This document shows positions 8,963 through 16,997 of a stretch of DNA of 64,000 nucleotides, piece by piece. A model generated the notes under the pieces. It worked only from the letters and a program-made list of their open reading frames with translations, had not been told where the DNA came from and ran no database searches. The DNA is from Stutzerimonas kunmingensis (lineage in GTDB: Bacteria; Pseudomonadota; Gammaproteobacteria; Pseudomonadales; Pseudomonadaceae), in assembly GCF_900114065.1 (NCBI RefSeq), contig NZ_FORS01000004.1, forward strand, positions 62,001 to 126,000, in the 5' to 3' direction. Each line of letters opens with the position of its first letter. Position 1 is the first letter of the stretch. The translations under genes were made by a program, and so were the position numbers.

Positions 8963-9315
8963 CTGGCCTCCCCCAGCAACTGCCGTAGCCGCTGAATGCG
9001 ACGATTCAGATCGTCGATCTGCGCCTCGCGCTTGTCCTTCAGAACCCTGCTCTCCGCCAGACGAGCATCCAGCTCCGCTTGCTCGCCCAGCAGCCGGGCT
9101 TTGCGATTATCACCTGCCTCGAGTGCCTCCTGGGCCTTGCTCAACTTGCTTTCGGCCAGCACCAGCTCCTCGTACGCATCAGTTGCGCCTACGGAGCGTG
9201 CCTGCGCCAAGGCCTGCGAGCTCAGGCGCAGTTGTTCTGTCGGGGCGGGATCACTGGCACAGCCAGTCAGGAAAACCAGGACCAGAAATGGGCTGGCGAA
9301 AAGTCTTTTCAACAC
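8959..9315 (-). CDS. DUF4398 lipoprotein, 118 aa
   Basis: A short lipoprotein with signal MLKRLFASPFLVLVFLTGC (lipobox Cys19), followed by a nearly all-helical mature part (QALAQARSVGATDAYEELV, ESKLSKAQEALEAGD) and a C-terminal coiled coil. This is the DUF4398 pattern, often found upstream of OmpA-domain proteins. The start codon is GTG with AGGAC upstream. It overlaps the OmpA-type gene by four bases and begins eight bases after the solute-binding protein gene, so the three probably form one operon. The function is unknown beyond an envelope role. Confidence 0.85.
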   Translation of the reverse strand: MLKRLFASPFLVLVFLTGCASDPAPTEQLRLSSQALAQARSVGATDAYEELVLAESKLSKAQEALEAGDNRKARLLGEQAELDARLAESRVLKDKREAQIDDLNRRIQRLRQLLGEAR

Positions 9316-9323
9316 GGCGAGTC

Positions 9324-10148
9324 CTACTTTTTCGAAGCCTTTGCCCGCTCTGACTGCTGGTTCTTCCAGACGGTCAGGTTGTGCGCCACCAGTTGCTCAG
9401 GCACACCGGCGGCGCGCAATTCTGTCATCTTCCGCGCCAGTTGTCCGCGCAGCCAGGGATCATTGCAGGCGGAGTCGTGCGAAATGGCCAGGTGCATATC
9501 CCGGCCTACCACTGGAGGTTCGAGACGCTGCACCTTGTCCAGCAGCCCCAATGCATCAGCCGCCGCGACTGCACTGTACCGCTCATGCAGCAAGTAGTCG
9601 CCATTGCCCGCCACGATCCGCTTCAGCCCCTGAGCGAGGTCGGCGACCGGCTGCAATTGCAGGTGTTTTTTCGCGAAGGCGTCGAACTCGCTACCGAAGC
9701 GGCTGGTGCCAGCGATCAAGCCGGTGTGGCCTCCCAGATCTTCACGGCTGGCATAGAAGAAGCCGGGCTCATTGCGTACCCAGGCGACGGTCTGCAATTG
9801 CAGGATGGCCGGGTGGACGAAATCCAGTTCTTCGAGTCGCTGCACCGTCAGTGTCGCATCGGCCAGTACGTCGACCCGGCCACTGCGCACCTCTTCGAGC
9901 GCTTTGGTTCGGTCACCGGTGTAAAGCAGGTCCAGTTTCAGATCGAGCGAGTCGGCGATCTGCCCGAGCAGGTCCGCATTGGCCCCGATCAGACGCTTCG
10001 GGTTCTGCGGATCGCGCCAGAGAAAGGGAGGGTTGTCCGCTGCGCCAGTCGCCACCAGACGGTCGCACTTCCCCGCTGCCGCTGCCGTGAATGGCGTTGC
10101 CAACACCAGCGCGACCATGGCCAATTTCAACGGAAAAGCGAAACGCAT
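9324..10148 (-). CDS. Periplasmic solute-binding protein, family 3 (orphan), 274 aa
   Basis: A cleavable signal peptide (residues 1-25, ending TAAAAG) precedes a two-lobed binding domain of the bacterial SBP_bac_3 type: DNPPFLW, GANADLLGQIADSL, ALEEVRSGRVDVLADATLT and LARKMTELRAAGV. Such proteins usually deliver amino acids to an ABC permease, but no permease or ATPase gene is adjacent; the downstream genes are envelope lipoproteins instead. The ATG at 10148 has AAGGGGA upstream; the longer in-frame extension has no good site. The ligand cannot be inferred. Confidence 0.83.
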   Translation of the reverse strand: MRFAFPLKLAMVALVLATPFTAAAAGKCDRLVATGAADNPPFLWRDPQNPKRLIGANADLLGQIADSLDLKLDLLYTGDRTKALEEVRSGRVDVLADATLTVQRLEELDFVHPAILQLQTVAWVRNEPGFFYASREDLGGHTGLIAGTSRFGSEFDAFAKKHLQLQPVADLAQGLKRIVAGNGDYLLHERYSAVAAADALGLLDKVQRLEPPVVGRDMHLAISHDSACNDPWLRGQLARKMTELRAAGVPEQLVAHNLTVWKNQQSERAKASKK

Positions 10149-10230
10149 GAAGATCCCCTTATTGCGCGAGTTAACTGATGCTGATCGAAGTTCGCCGATG
10201 GTACACCGGCGAACCCGCCCATCGCCCATG

Positions 10231-10256
10231 AAAAAACCCGCTACATGAGCGGGTTT
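10231..10256 (-). terminator. Rho-independent terminator after etfA
   Basis: AAACCCGCT and AGCGGGTTT form a nine-base stem around ACATG. On the minus strand it is followed by TTTTTT, so it ends the etfBA transcript about 20 bases after the etfA stop codon. Confidence 0.88.
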
Positions 10257-10274
10257 CTTCAACAGCAATCAGCT

Positions 10275-11204
10275 TCAGACGAGCTTTTCCAGCTCCGGCA
10301 CGATCTCGAACAGATCGCCCACCAGGCCGTAGTCGGCAACCTGGAAGATCGGCGCTTCCTCGTCCTTGTTGATCGCGACGATCACCTTGGAGTCCTTCAT
10401 ACCCGCCAGGTGCTGGATGGCGCCGGAGATACCCACCGCGATGTACAGCTGCGGTGCGACGATCTTGCCGGTCTGACCAACCTGCATGTCGTTCGGCACG
10501 AAACCGGCATCGACCGCGGCACGGGAGGCGCCAACAGCCGCGCCGAGCTTGTCGGCCAGCGAATACAGGTGCTTGAAGTTCTCGCCATTCTGCATGCCGC
10601 GACCGCCGGAAACGACGATCTTGGCAGCGGTCAGCTCGGGACGATCCGACTTGGCCAGCTCTTCACCAACGAAAGCCGACTTGCCGGCATCGCCAGTCCC
10701 GGAAATCCGCTCGACCGCAGCCGAGCCGCCGGTGGCATTCACGGCATCGAAGCCGGTGGCACGTACGGTGATGACCTTGATGGCAGCGCTGGACTGCACG
10801 GTAGCGATGGCGTTACCGGCATAGATCGGGCGCTTGAAGGTATCGGCGCTTTCAACCGCGATGATCTCGGAGATCTGATCGACATCCAGTTGAGCGGCAA
10901 CGCGTGGCAGGAAGTTCTTGCCGTTGGTGGTGGCAGCGGCCAGTACATGGCTGTAGTTCTTGGCCAGACCAGCGATCAGCGGCGCGACGTTCTCCGGCAG
11001 CTGGTTGGCGTAAGCCGCGTCGTCAGCGACCAGTACCTTGGCTACGCCTTCGATCTGCGCGGCTGCTTCGCCGATGGCACCGCAGCCGCTGCCGGCAACC
11101 AGTACGTGGATGTCGCCACCGATGGCTTTGGCGGCGGCGACGGTGTTCAGGGTAGCGGCCGCGAGGACGGCATTATTGTGTTCAGCGATAACCAGGATAG
11201 TCAT
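10275..11204 (-). CDS. etfA: Electron transfer flavoprotein subunit alpha
   Basis: The FAD-binding large subunit of ETF, which collects electrons from acyl-CoA and other dehydrogenases and passes them to ETF-quinone oxidoreductase. The 309-residue length is normal. The C-terminal FAD domain shows VSGGRGMQN near 200, [11 protein letters not shown] near 230, [25 protein letters not shown] near 250 and [10 protein letters not shown] near 287, all hallmark ETF-alpha motifs. The start ATG directly follows the etfB stop (TAAATG), indicating coupled translation. Confidence 0.98.
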   Translation of the reverse strand: MTILVIAEHNNAVLAAATLNTVAAAKAIGGDIHVLVAGSGCGAIGEAAAQIEGVAKVLVADDAAYANQLPENVAPLIAGLAKNYSHVLAAATTNGKNFLPRVAAQLDVDQISEIIAVESADTFKRPIYAGNAIATVQSSAAIKVITVRATGFDAVNATGGSAAVERISGTGDAGKSAFVGEELAKSDRPELTAAKIVVSGGRGMQNGENFKHLYSLADKLGAAVGASRAAVDAGFVPNDMQVGQTGKIVAPQLYIAVGISGAIQHLAGMKDSKVIVAINKDEEAPIFQVADYGLVGDLFEIVPELEKLV

Positions 11205-11954
11205 TTAGATTACCTTCGCCTCGTTCTTCAGTTTCTCGACCAGTTCAGCCACGGACTTGACCTTGATACCGGCGCTGCGAGCAGCCGGCGCTTCGACTTT
11301 CAGGGTCTTCACGGTAGACGTGGTGGTGACGCCCAGTGCATCCGGGGTCAGCGTCTCCAGCGGCTTCTTCTTGGCCTTCATGATGTTCGGCAGCGACGCG
11401 TAGCGCGGCTCGTTCAGACGCAGGTCGGTGGTGACGATCGCCGGCAGGCTGAGCGCGACGGTCTGCAGGCCGCCGTCGATTTCGCGGGTCACGTTGACCT
11501 TGTCGCCAGCCACTTCTACCTTGGAGGCGAAGGTGCCCTGGGCATAGCCGGTCAGCGCACCGAGCATCTGCCCGGTCTGGTTGTTGTCGCTGTCGATCGC
11601 CTGCTTGCCGAGAATGACCAGCTGCGGCTGCTCCTTGTCGACCACGGCCTTGAGCAGCTTGGCGACAGCCAGGGAGTTCAGTTCGTCGTTGGACTCGACC
11701 AGCACGGCGCGGTCGGCGCCCAGCGCCAGCGCGGTGCGCAGCTGCTCCTGGGCAGCGGTCGGGCCGATGGAGACGACAACGATTTCGCTCGCCACGCCCT
11801 TCTCTTTCAGGCGTACGGCTTCTTCCACGGCAATTTCGCAGAAGGGGTTCATCGACATCTTGACGTTGGCGAGGTCAACGCCCGAATTGTCCGCCTTGAC
11901 GCGAACCTTGACGTTGTAATCGACCACTCGTTTGACAGCTACAAGAACCTTCAT
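11205..11954 (-). CDS. etfB: Electron transfer flavoprotein subunit beta
   Basis: The AMP-binding small subunit of ETF, 249 residues. Visible are the N-terminal [17 protein letters not shown], the [16 protein letters not shown] segment near residue 37, and [18 protein letters not shown] near residue 120, the ETF-beta signature. The ATG at 11954 has GAGGA six bases upstream and matches the usual N-terminus, so I reject the longer frame starting at 12164. It is the first gene of etfBA, transcribed from the control region shared with etfQO. Confidence 0.98.
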   Translation of the reverse strand: MKVLVAVKRVVDYNVKVRVKADNSGVDLANVKMSMNPFCEIAVEEAVRLKEKGVASEIVVVSIGPTAAQEQLRTALALGADRAVLVESNDELNSLAVAKLLKAVVDKEQPQLVILGKQAIDSDNNQTGQMLGALTGYAQGTFASKVEVAGDKVNVTREIDGGLQTVALSLPAIVTTDLRLNEPRYASLPNIMKAKKKPLETLTPDALGVTTTSTVKTLKVEAPAARSAGIKVKSVAELVEKLKNEAKVI

Positions 11955-12133
11955 GGATTCCTCGTTACTCTCCGGTGAATAGAATTCCGCCGAGGCGAAC
12001 CGAGCCTTGCTCGTGGCTTGGGTTTTGATAGCCGCTGCCCTGTTCGGCGAGTGCAAACCGTCCGTATCTTGACCGCAGGCCGCGGACGGGGTCAACAACG
12101 CATATGACCCGTCATAACGACGCGGTTCGGGCG

Positions 12134-12161
12134 ATTCTAACAGGCTTCCAGAAAATTCAAA
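12134..12161 (-). promoter_or_regulatory. Candidate sigma-70 promoter of etfBA
   Basis: On the minus strand, TTTGAA (12156-12161) and TAGAAT (12134-12139) are separated by 16 bp, predicting a start near 12127 and a leader of about 170 nt. The -35 overlaps the CAAAC-N4-GTTTG box, so a protein bound there would block this promoter. Confidence 0.55.
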
Positions 12162-12171
12162 CAAACGTTTG
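12158..12171. promoter_or_regulatory. PsrA-like operator between etfBA and etfQO
   Basis: CAAAC-AAAC-GTTTG is a perfect inverted repeat with a 4-bp spacer, matching the G/CAAAC(N2-4)GTTTG/C motif known for the fatty-acid-responsive TetR regulator PsrA. It overlaps the etfB -35 and ends three bases before the etfQO -35. The psrA gene is not in this window, so the binding protein is inferred. Confidence 0.7.
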
Positions 12172-12173
12172 TA

Positions 12174-12202
12174 TTGGACCGATTCGAGCGTCTATATATA
12201 AT
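12174..12202 (+). promoter_or_regulatory. Sigma-70 promoter of etfQO
   Basis: TTGGAC (12174-12179) and a perfect TATAAT (12197-12202) are separated by 17 bp. The predicted start is near 12209, giving a leader of about 75 nt before the ATG at 12285. It lies immediately downstream of the PsrA-like operator. Confidence 0.75.
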
Positions 12203-12284
12203 GCGCCGGCCCGGCTCGGTCAGGGACCGATCACAGCCCTCCACCACTTATATAACAACCAAGCCCTGAGTAGGAGAAAGCCCA

Positions 12285-13940
12285 ATGGAACGCGAATACA
12301 TGGAATTCGACGTTGTCATCGTCGGCGCCGGCCCTGCAGGCCTATCCGCAGCCTGCCGCCTGAAGCAGAAAGCCGCCGACGCTGGTCAGGAAATCAGTGT
12401 ATGCGTCGTTGAGAAAGGCTCCGAAGTAGGCGCCCATATTCTATCCGGCGCAGTCTTCGAGCCGCGCGCACTGAATGAGCTGTTCCCTGAGTGGAAAGAG
12501 CTCGGCGCCCCGCTCAACACGCCGGTCAAGCGTGACGACATCTACCTGCTCAAGACCGCCGAAGCCGCCAGCAAGCTGCCCAATGCACTGGTCCCCAAGA
12601 CCATGCACAACGAAGGCAACTACATCATTTCCCTCGGCAACCTGTGCCGCTGGCTGGCCCAGCAGGCCGAGAACCTGGGTGTCGAGATCTACCCGGGCTT
12701 CGCCGCTCAGGAAGCGCTGATCGACGAGAACGGCATCGTGCGCGGTATCGTCACCGGTGACCTTGGCGTCGACCGCGAAGGCAATCCGAAGGAAGGCATG
12801 TACACGCCAGGCATGGAGCTGCGCGCCAAGTACACGCTGTTCGCCGAAGGCTGCCGCGGTCATATCGGCAAGCAGCTGATCAACCGTTTCCAGCTCAACG
12901 CCAACGTCGACCCGCAGCACTACGCCATCGGCATCAAGGAACTGTGGGACATCGACCCGGCCAAGCATGAGCAGGGACTGGTCGTGCACACCGCAGGCTG
13001 GCCGCTGAACGACGAAAACACCGGTGGTTCCTTCCTTTATCACCTGGAAAACAACCAGGTGGTCGTCGGCCTGATCGTCGACCTGTCGTACAGCAACCCG
13101 TATCTGTCGCCGTTCGACGAATTCCAGCGCTACAAGCACCATCCGGTGATCAAGCAGTATCTGGAAGGCGGCAAGCGCGTTTCCTATGGCGCACGTGCGA
13201 TCGCCAAGGGCGGCATCAACTGCCTGCCGAAGATGGTATTCAACGGTGGTGCACTGATCGGCTGCGACGCCGGCACCCTTAACTTCGCCAAGATCAAAGG
13301 CAGCCACACGGCGATGAAGTCCGGCATGCTGGCTGCCGAAGCCGCTGCGGACGCACTGCTGGCCGGACGCGAAGGTGGCGACGAGCTGACCGCGTACGAA
13401 GAGGGCTTCAAGTCCAGCTGGCTGTACGACGAGCTATACAAGAGCCGCAACTTCGGCGCTGCCATTCACAAGTGGGGCGCAATCAAGGGCGGCGCGTTCA
13501 ACTTCATCGATCAGAACATCTTCGGTGGCAAGATCCCCTTCACCCTGCACGACACCAAGCCGGACTACGCCTGCCTCAAGACGGCTGCAGAGTCGAAGAA
13601 AATCGACTACCCCAAGCCGGACGGCAAGCTGAGCTTCGACAAGCTCTCCTCGGTATTCCTCTCCAATACCAACCACGAGGAAGAGCAGCCGGTTCACTTG
13701 AAACTGACCGACCCGAGCATTCCGATCGAAAAGAACCTGCCGATGTACGACGAGCCGGCACAGCGTTACTGCCCGGCCGGCGTTTACGAGGTCGTGAGCA
13801 ACGACGATGGCAGCAAGCGCTTCCAGATCAACGCGCAGAACTGCGTGCACTGCAAGACCTGCGATATCAAGGACCCGGCGCAGAACATCACCTGGGTCGC
13901 GCCCGAAGGTACCGGCGGGCCGAACTACCCCAACATGTAA
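12285..13940 (+). CDS. etfD: Electron transfer flavoprotein-ubiquinone oxidoreductase
   Basis: A membrane-associated FAD/4Fe-4S enzyme that moves electrons from ETF to ubiquinone (also called etf-QO). The FAD motif VVIVGAGPAGLSAA is near residues 10-23, and GCDAGTLNFAKIKGSHTAMKSG near 326 is the family's second FAD/quinone segment. The cluster cysteines are CPAGVYEV near 495 and CVHCKTCDIKDPAQN near 525. The 551 residues match the family length. TAGGAG precedes the ATG. It is divergent from etfBA, its electron donor, and shares their control region. Confidence 0.97.
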   Translation: MEREYMEFDVVIVGAGPAGLSAACRLKQKAADAGQEISVCVVEKGSEVGAHILSGAVFEPRALNELFPEWKELGAPLNTPVKRDDIYLLKTAEAASKLPNALVPKTMHNEGNYIISLGNLCRWLAQQAENLGVEIYPGFAAQEALIDENGIVRGIVTGDLGVDREGNPKEGMYTPGMELRAKYTLFAEGCRGHIGKQLINRFQLNANVDPQHYAIGIKELWDIDPAKHEQGLVVHTAGWPLNDENTGGSFLYHLENNQVVVGLIVDLSYSNPYLSPFDEFQRYKHHPVIKQYLEGGKRVSYGARAIAKGGINCLPKMVFNGGALIGCDAGTLNFAKIKGSHTAMKSGMLAAEAAADALLAGREGGDELTAYEEGFKSSWLYDELYKSRNFGAAIHKWGAIKGGAFNFIDQNIFGGKIPFTLHDTKPDYACLKTAAESKKIDYPKPDGKLSFDKLSSVFLSNTNHEEEQPVHLKLTDPSIPIEKNLPMYDEPAQRYCPAGVYEVVSNDDGSKRFQINAQNCVHCKTCDIKDPAQNITWVAPEGTGGPNYPNM

Positions 13941-13947
13941 GACCATC

Positions 13948-13974
13948 AAAAAGGCTCCCTCGGGAGCCTTTTTT
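13948..13974. terminator. Bidirectional terminator between etfQO and DUF1285 gene
   Basis: GGCTCC-CTCG-GGAGCC hairpin flanked by AAAAA on the left and TTTTTT on the right. It sits eight bases after the etfQO stop and suits both convergent transcripts. Confidence 0.9.
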
Positions 13975-14002
13975 GATCATGGGTAACGAAACAGCCGGCG
14001 CA

Positions 14003-14572
14003 CTACTCAGCGGCGCCAATCGGGAAGAACGTCCCGCCACTCCACACACCGAGGTAATCCTTGCCATCTACCTTGCCGGGCACCGCCAGCTCCACAAGCT
14101 CATAAAACACATTGCGATGAATCAGTGCCTCGAGGTTGGCACGCACATGCACATATGGCGCCGGCTCCTGCGTTTGCGGGTCGGTGACAACGCGCAAAGG
14201 GTGCTCTTCACCAGCCTCGACCTCGTCCTCGACATTGGTGATAAAGCGCAGGCTTTGCGTCTCACCCTCGCCACTGACTTCCAGCCGGACCGCAACGAAA
14301 GGCGCATCTTCGACCTGGATACCGACCTTCTCTACCGGTGTCACCAAGAAGTAGTCGTCGCCGTCGCGGCGAATCACCGTGGAAAACAAACGCACCATTG
14401 CCGGCCGCCCGATCGGCGAACCCTGATAGTGCCAGGTCCCGTCGCGCGCGATGCGCATGTCCAGATCGCCACAGAACGGAGGGTTCCACAGATGCACCGG
14501 CGGCAACCCTTTCTTCTTCCCGCCAGCGGACAGCTGCGCAAGCAGATCCCCAGCCTTGCCTGTATCGGTCAT
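14003..14572 (-). CDS. DUF1285 family protein, 189 aa
   Basis: A soluble protein with no signal peptide or membrane segment. The sequence [29 protein letters not shown] near residue 30 and [18 protein letters not shown] near 75 are typical of DUF1285. The role of the family is not established. The ATG at 14572 has GAGGAGG upstream, a strong site that rules out the longer frame to 14725. It follows the DUF4823 gene by about 55 bp on the same strand. Confidence 0.85.
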   Translation of the reverse strand: MTDTGKAGDLLAQLSAGGKKKGLPPVHLWNPPFCGDLDMRIARDGTWHYQGSPIGRPAMVRLFSTVIRRDGDDYFLVTPVEKVGIQVEDAPFVAVRLEVSGEGETQSLRFITNVEDEVEAGEEHPLRVVTDPQTQEPAPYVHVRANLEALIHRNVFYELVELAVPGKVDGKDYLGVWSGGTFFPIGAAE

Positions 14573-14627
14573 TCGGTCCTCCTCGATTGAATGAGGTAAT
14601 CGCCTGTTCCCGATACTGCCACATCGC

Positions 14628-15242
14628 TCAACGTGACAGGCCCAACAACCGACGAGCATAGTCCTGCAGTGGCGGACGCAAGAGTTGCTCCGGCTTGGCA
14701 TCGTAGATGCCGAGCACGCCGCCACGATTACGAATGCGAGCGGTATCGACCAGATAGCGAGTTCCGGTTTCCACCAGCATCAACTGCACCACGCCGGAAT
14801 CGACACCAAGGCGATCCAGTGCGCGCTGATCGTTCAGCTCGTCGAAACTGCCGATGCGATCATCAGCCGCGGCAAACCGCAGATACAGCAGATAATGCGC
14901 GCCCATTGCCGACGCTTCGGCCATTGCCTCCTCGAGCCCGAGCGGGCCACGTGCTCGACGAACCATTGGGAAGTACTCGACAAACCCGCTGAAGGCCTCT
15001 TCGGCCACGACGTTCGGCCGCGGGTATGCGTCTCCGGGCGGCACGAAATGTCCCTGCGCGATATAGATGAATGAGTCCGGCTGCAGGCGCCAGGAGTTGG
15101 AACGACGGGTTTCGCTGTGATCCAGAATTCCGGCATCGCGAAGGTGATAACGGGTACCCTCCGCCATGTCGCTGACCTTCATGCAGCCAGAAAGCATGAG
15201 CAATGCAAGCAAGCCAGGCACTGCCAGTAACAGAAATCGCAT
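14628..15242 (-). CDS. DUF4823-like lipoprotein, 204 aa
   Basis: The signal peptide [20 protein letters not shown] carries a lipobox with Cys at residue 20. The mature part contains [15 protein letters not shown], then a stretch of alternating strand and helix ([22 protein letters not shown]) that recalls DUF4823 lipoproteins. The C-terminus [14 protein letters not shown] is also typical. The ATG has GAGGTGAG upstream, so the long in-frame extension to 15461 is not needed. The function is unknown. Confidence 0.75.
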   Translation of the reverse strand: MRFLLLAVPGLLALLMLSGCMKVSDMAEGTRYHLRDAGILDHSETRRSNSWRLQPDSFIYIAQGHFVPPGDAYPRPNVVAEEAFSGFVEYFPMVRRARGPLGLEEAMAEASAMGAHYLLYLRFAAADDRIGSFDELNDQRALDRLGVDSGVVQLMLVETGTRYLVDTARIRNRGGVLGIYDAKPEQLLRPPLQDYARRLLGLSR

Positions 15243-15366
15243 GGAACTCACCTCATAGGGCCGGCGACGAAAAACCGACGATTCGACAGCAAATGCAGCA
15301 TCCACGCCACTTCCGAGGCGAGCCGGTTCAGCTGGAAGCTCTCGACTCCCTGCTCGAACGAGGCGG

Positions 15367-16263
15367 CTAGAGCCCTCGCTGCCACTCCTGACGCAACGGA
15401 GCGTTACGCGGGTCTTCGATGGCCTCACGTACCCGACGCAGCAGGCCCGGCTTATCGGCACCCAAAATGCCCTTGAGCACCAGATAATTGGACGCGTGAT
15501 CGCTGCGAAAAACCGTATCGGTCAGCTGCAGATCCTCCAGCAACCACTCCAGCTCGCGAAACAGATCGGCCGGCACCAACGGCTCGAAATCCTCGAAGGT
15601 TTGCCGAAAACGCGTTTCACCCTGCGGAAAACTGACCACCAGCGTGGACAGAAACTCGGGCTGCGCTGCATTCATCAGCCGCGCCGAATTGCGTGCGTGC
15701 TGGCGACTCAGTTGGCGACCGCCAAGCCCGTTGAGAATCATCACCGAGCGTGCGATGCCCGCCGCCCCCAGCTTATCCAGCGCGCTGAGCGTCGATTCGT
15801 AGGTCTCACCCTTGTTGACCAGCGCCAGCACCTCATCGTCGCCGGACTCGGCGCCGACATAGGCCATGCCGAGCCCCGCATCCGCCAGTTCCTGCAGCTC
15901 GGCAACCGACTTCTTGCGCAGGTTGCGTGGCAGGCAATAGCTCGAGACACGTTGAACTTCGGGCAGGCACTGGCGGATCTGTTCAAGGATTCTCAACAGC
16001 CGGTGGGTCGGCAACACCAAGGCGTCACCATCGGCGAGGAATACACGCTGCACGATCAACTGCTCGCCGCAACGACGGATCTCGTCGAGAACCTCCGCCT
16101 CATCGCGAGCACGAAACTTCTTCTGCGGCGCGGTATACATCTCACAGAAGGTACAGCTGTTCCAGGAACAACCATTGGTTACCGGCAGGATCAGCGAATG
16201 CGCCTCGCTGGGCGGCCGAAATACCGGCTCGATATAGCGGATGGGAAACTCGCTCACGTTCAT
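15367..16263 (-). CDS. Radical SAM protein, 298 aa
   Basis: The 4Fe-4S/SAM motif CSWNSCTFC (CxxxCxxC after allowing family spacing) is near residues 32-40, followed by a radical SAM barrel: FLADGDALVLPTHRLLRIL near 95, and AYVGAESGDDEVLALVNKGET near 155. There is no extra iron-sulfur or cobalamin-binding domain, so it is a minimal member of unknown substrate. I placed the start at the ATG 16263; an in-frame GTG at 16272 is equally possible, and neither has a clear ribosome binding site. Confidence 0.85.
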   Translation of the reverse strand: MNVSEFPIRYIEPVFRPPSEAHSLILPVTNGCSWNSCTFCEMYTAPQKKFRARDEAEVLDEIRRCGEQLIVQRVFLADGDALVLPTHRLLRILEQIRQCLPEVQRVSSYCLPRNLRKKSVAELQELADAGLGMAYVGAESGDDEVLALVNKGETYESTLSALDKLGAAGIARSVMILNGLGGRQLSRQHARNSARLMNAAQPEFLSTLVVSFPQGETRFRQTFEDFEPLVPADLFRELEWLLEDLQLTDTVFRSDHASNYLVLKGILGADKPGLLRRVREAIEDPRNAPLRQEWQRGL

Positions 16264-16301
16264 TGCGTCCACGCCTGTTCGATCTTCACGCTGCCGCCGA
16301 T

Positions 16302-16922
16302 TCAGTCACGCTTGCGCTTGTTGCCCATGCGTACGCCGATATCCATAAGGAACTGGAAGAAGCCGTCCTGATCTTCCAGCACGTTGCTCCAGAACGGCGA
16401 GTGGTACAGCGCCACCGCACCATGCACCAGCGCCCAGGCGGCGCAATAGTGGAAGTACGGTGGCACGTCTTCCAGCTTGCCTTCGGCGATACGGCCTTTG
16501 ATCAACTGGGTCAGATGTTCGAAGTTGGAGGCGCGGATGCTGTGCAGCTGCTCGACCATTTCCGGCACCTGATTGCCCTTGACCACTTTCTCCTCGAGGC
16601 GGTCGAACAGCCGATAGCGCTGCGGGTCGCGCATGCGGAACTCGAAGTAGGCGCGCGAAAGCGCTTCCTTGTCGCGGTCCAGGTCGGGAGAGTGGAGGAT
16701 CTGGTTCAGGTCGCGCTCGTAGTCCAGCATCAGCCGCAGGTAGATTTCGGCCTTGGACTTGAAGTGCTTGTAGATCGTGCCTTTGCCGATACCGACCGCA
16801 TCGGCAATCATCTCGACAGTAACGCTGTCCTCTCCCTGGTCGAGAAAAAGCTGCAACGCGGTATCGAGGATTTCCTGTTCGCGGCGACGAAATTCGCGGA
16901 CCTTACGAGGTTCATTCTGCAT
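16302..16922 (-). CDS. TetR family transcriptional regulator, 206 aa
   Basis: The N-terminal HTH (residues 10-56) has ILDTALQLFLDQGEDSVTVEMIADAVGIGKGTIYKHFKSKAEIY, a canonical TetR pattern. The C-terminal ligand domain is helical, with no recognisable effector. It is not PsrA, whose HTH differs. The ATG at 16922 gives a normal N-terminus but has no clear ribosome binding site; an in-frame ATG at 16958 would add 12 residues. It is divergent from a class V aminotransferase gene, its most likely target besides itself. Confidence 0.88.
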   Translation of the reverse strand: MQNEPRKVREFRRREQEILDTALQLFLDQGEDSVTVEMIADAVGIGKGTIYKHFKSKAEIYLRLMLDYERDLNQILHSPDLDRDKEALSRAYFEFRMRDPQRYRLFDRLEEKVVKGNQVPEMVEQLHSIRASNFEHLTQLIKGRIAEGKLEDVPPYFHYCAAWALVHGAVALYHSPFWSNVLEDQDGFFQFLMDIGVRMGNKRKRD

Positions 16923-16964
16923 AGGAAGGCTGCTTGAGGTGAAAAACGAGGCAGCCATTATGCC

Positions 16965-16974
16965 TAACCGGTCA
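16965..16974. promoter_or_regulatory. Short palindrome in the TetR/aminotransferase divergent gap
   Basis: TAACCGGTCA is an imperfect palindrome (eight of ten positions symmetric) in the 75-bp gap between the divergent genes. It could be part of a TetR operator, though it is short for one. Confidence 0.25.
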
Positions 16975-16997
16975 TGAAATGCACGGGACATCCAACC

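Noticed and set aside
10245..11978. Plus-strand ORF of 577 codons across etfA and etfB
   Set aside because: Antisense to two certain genes that share a terminator and operon structure.
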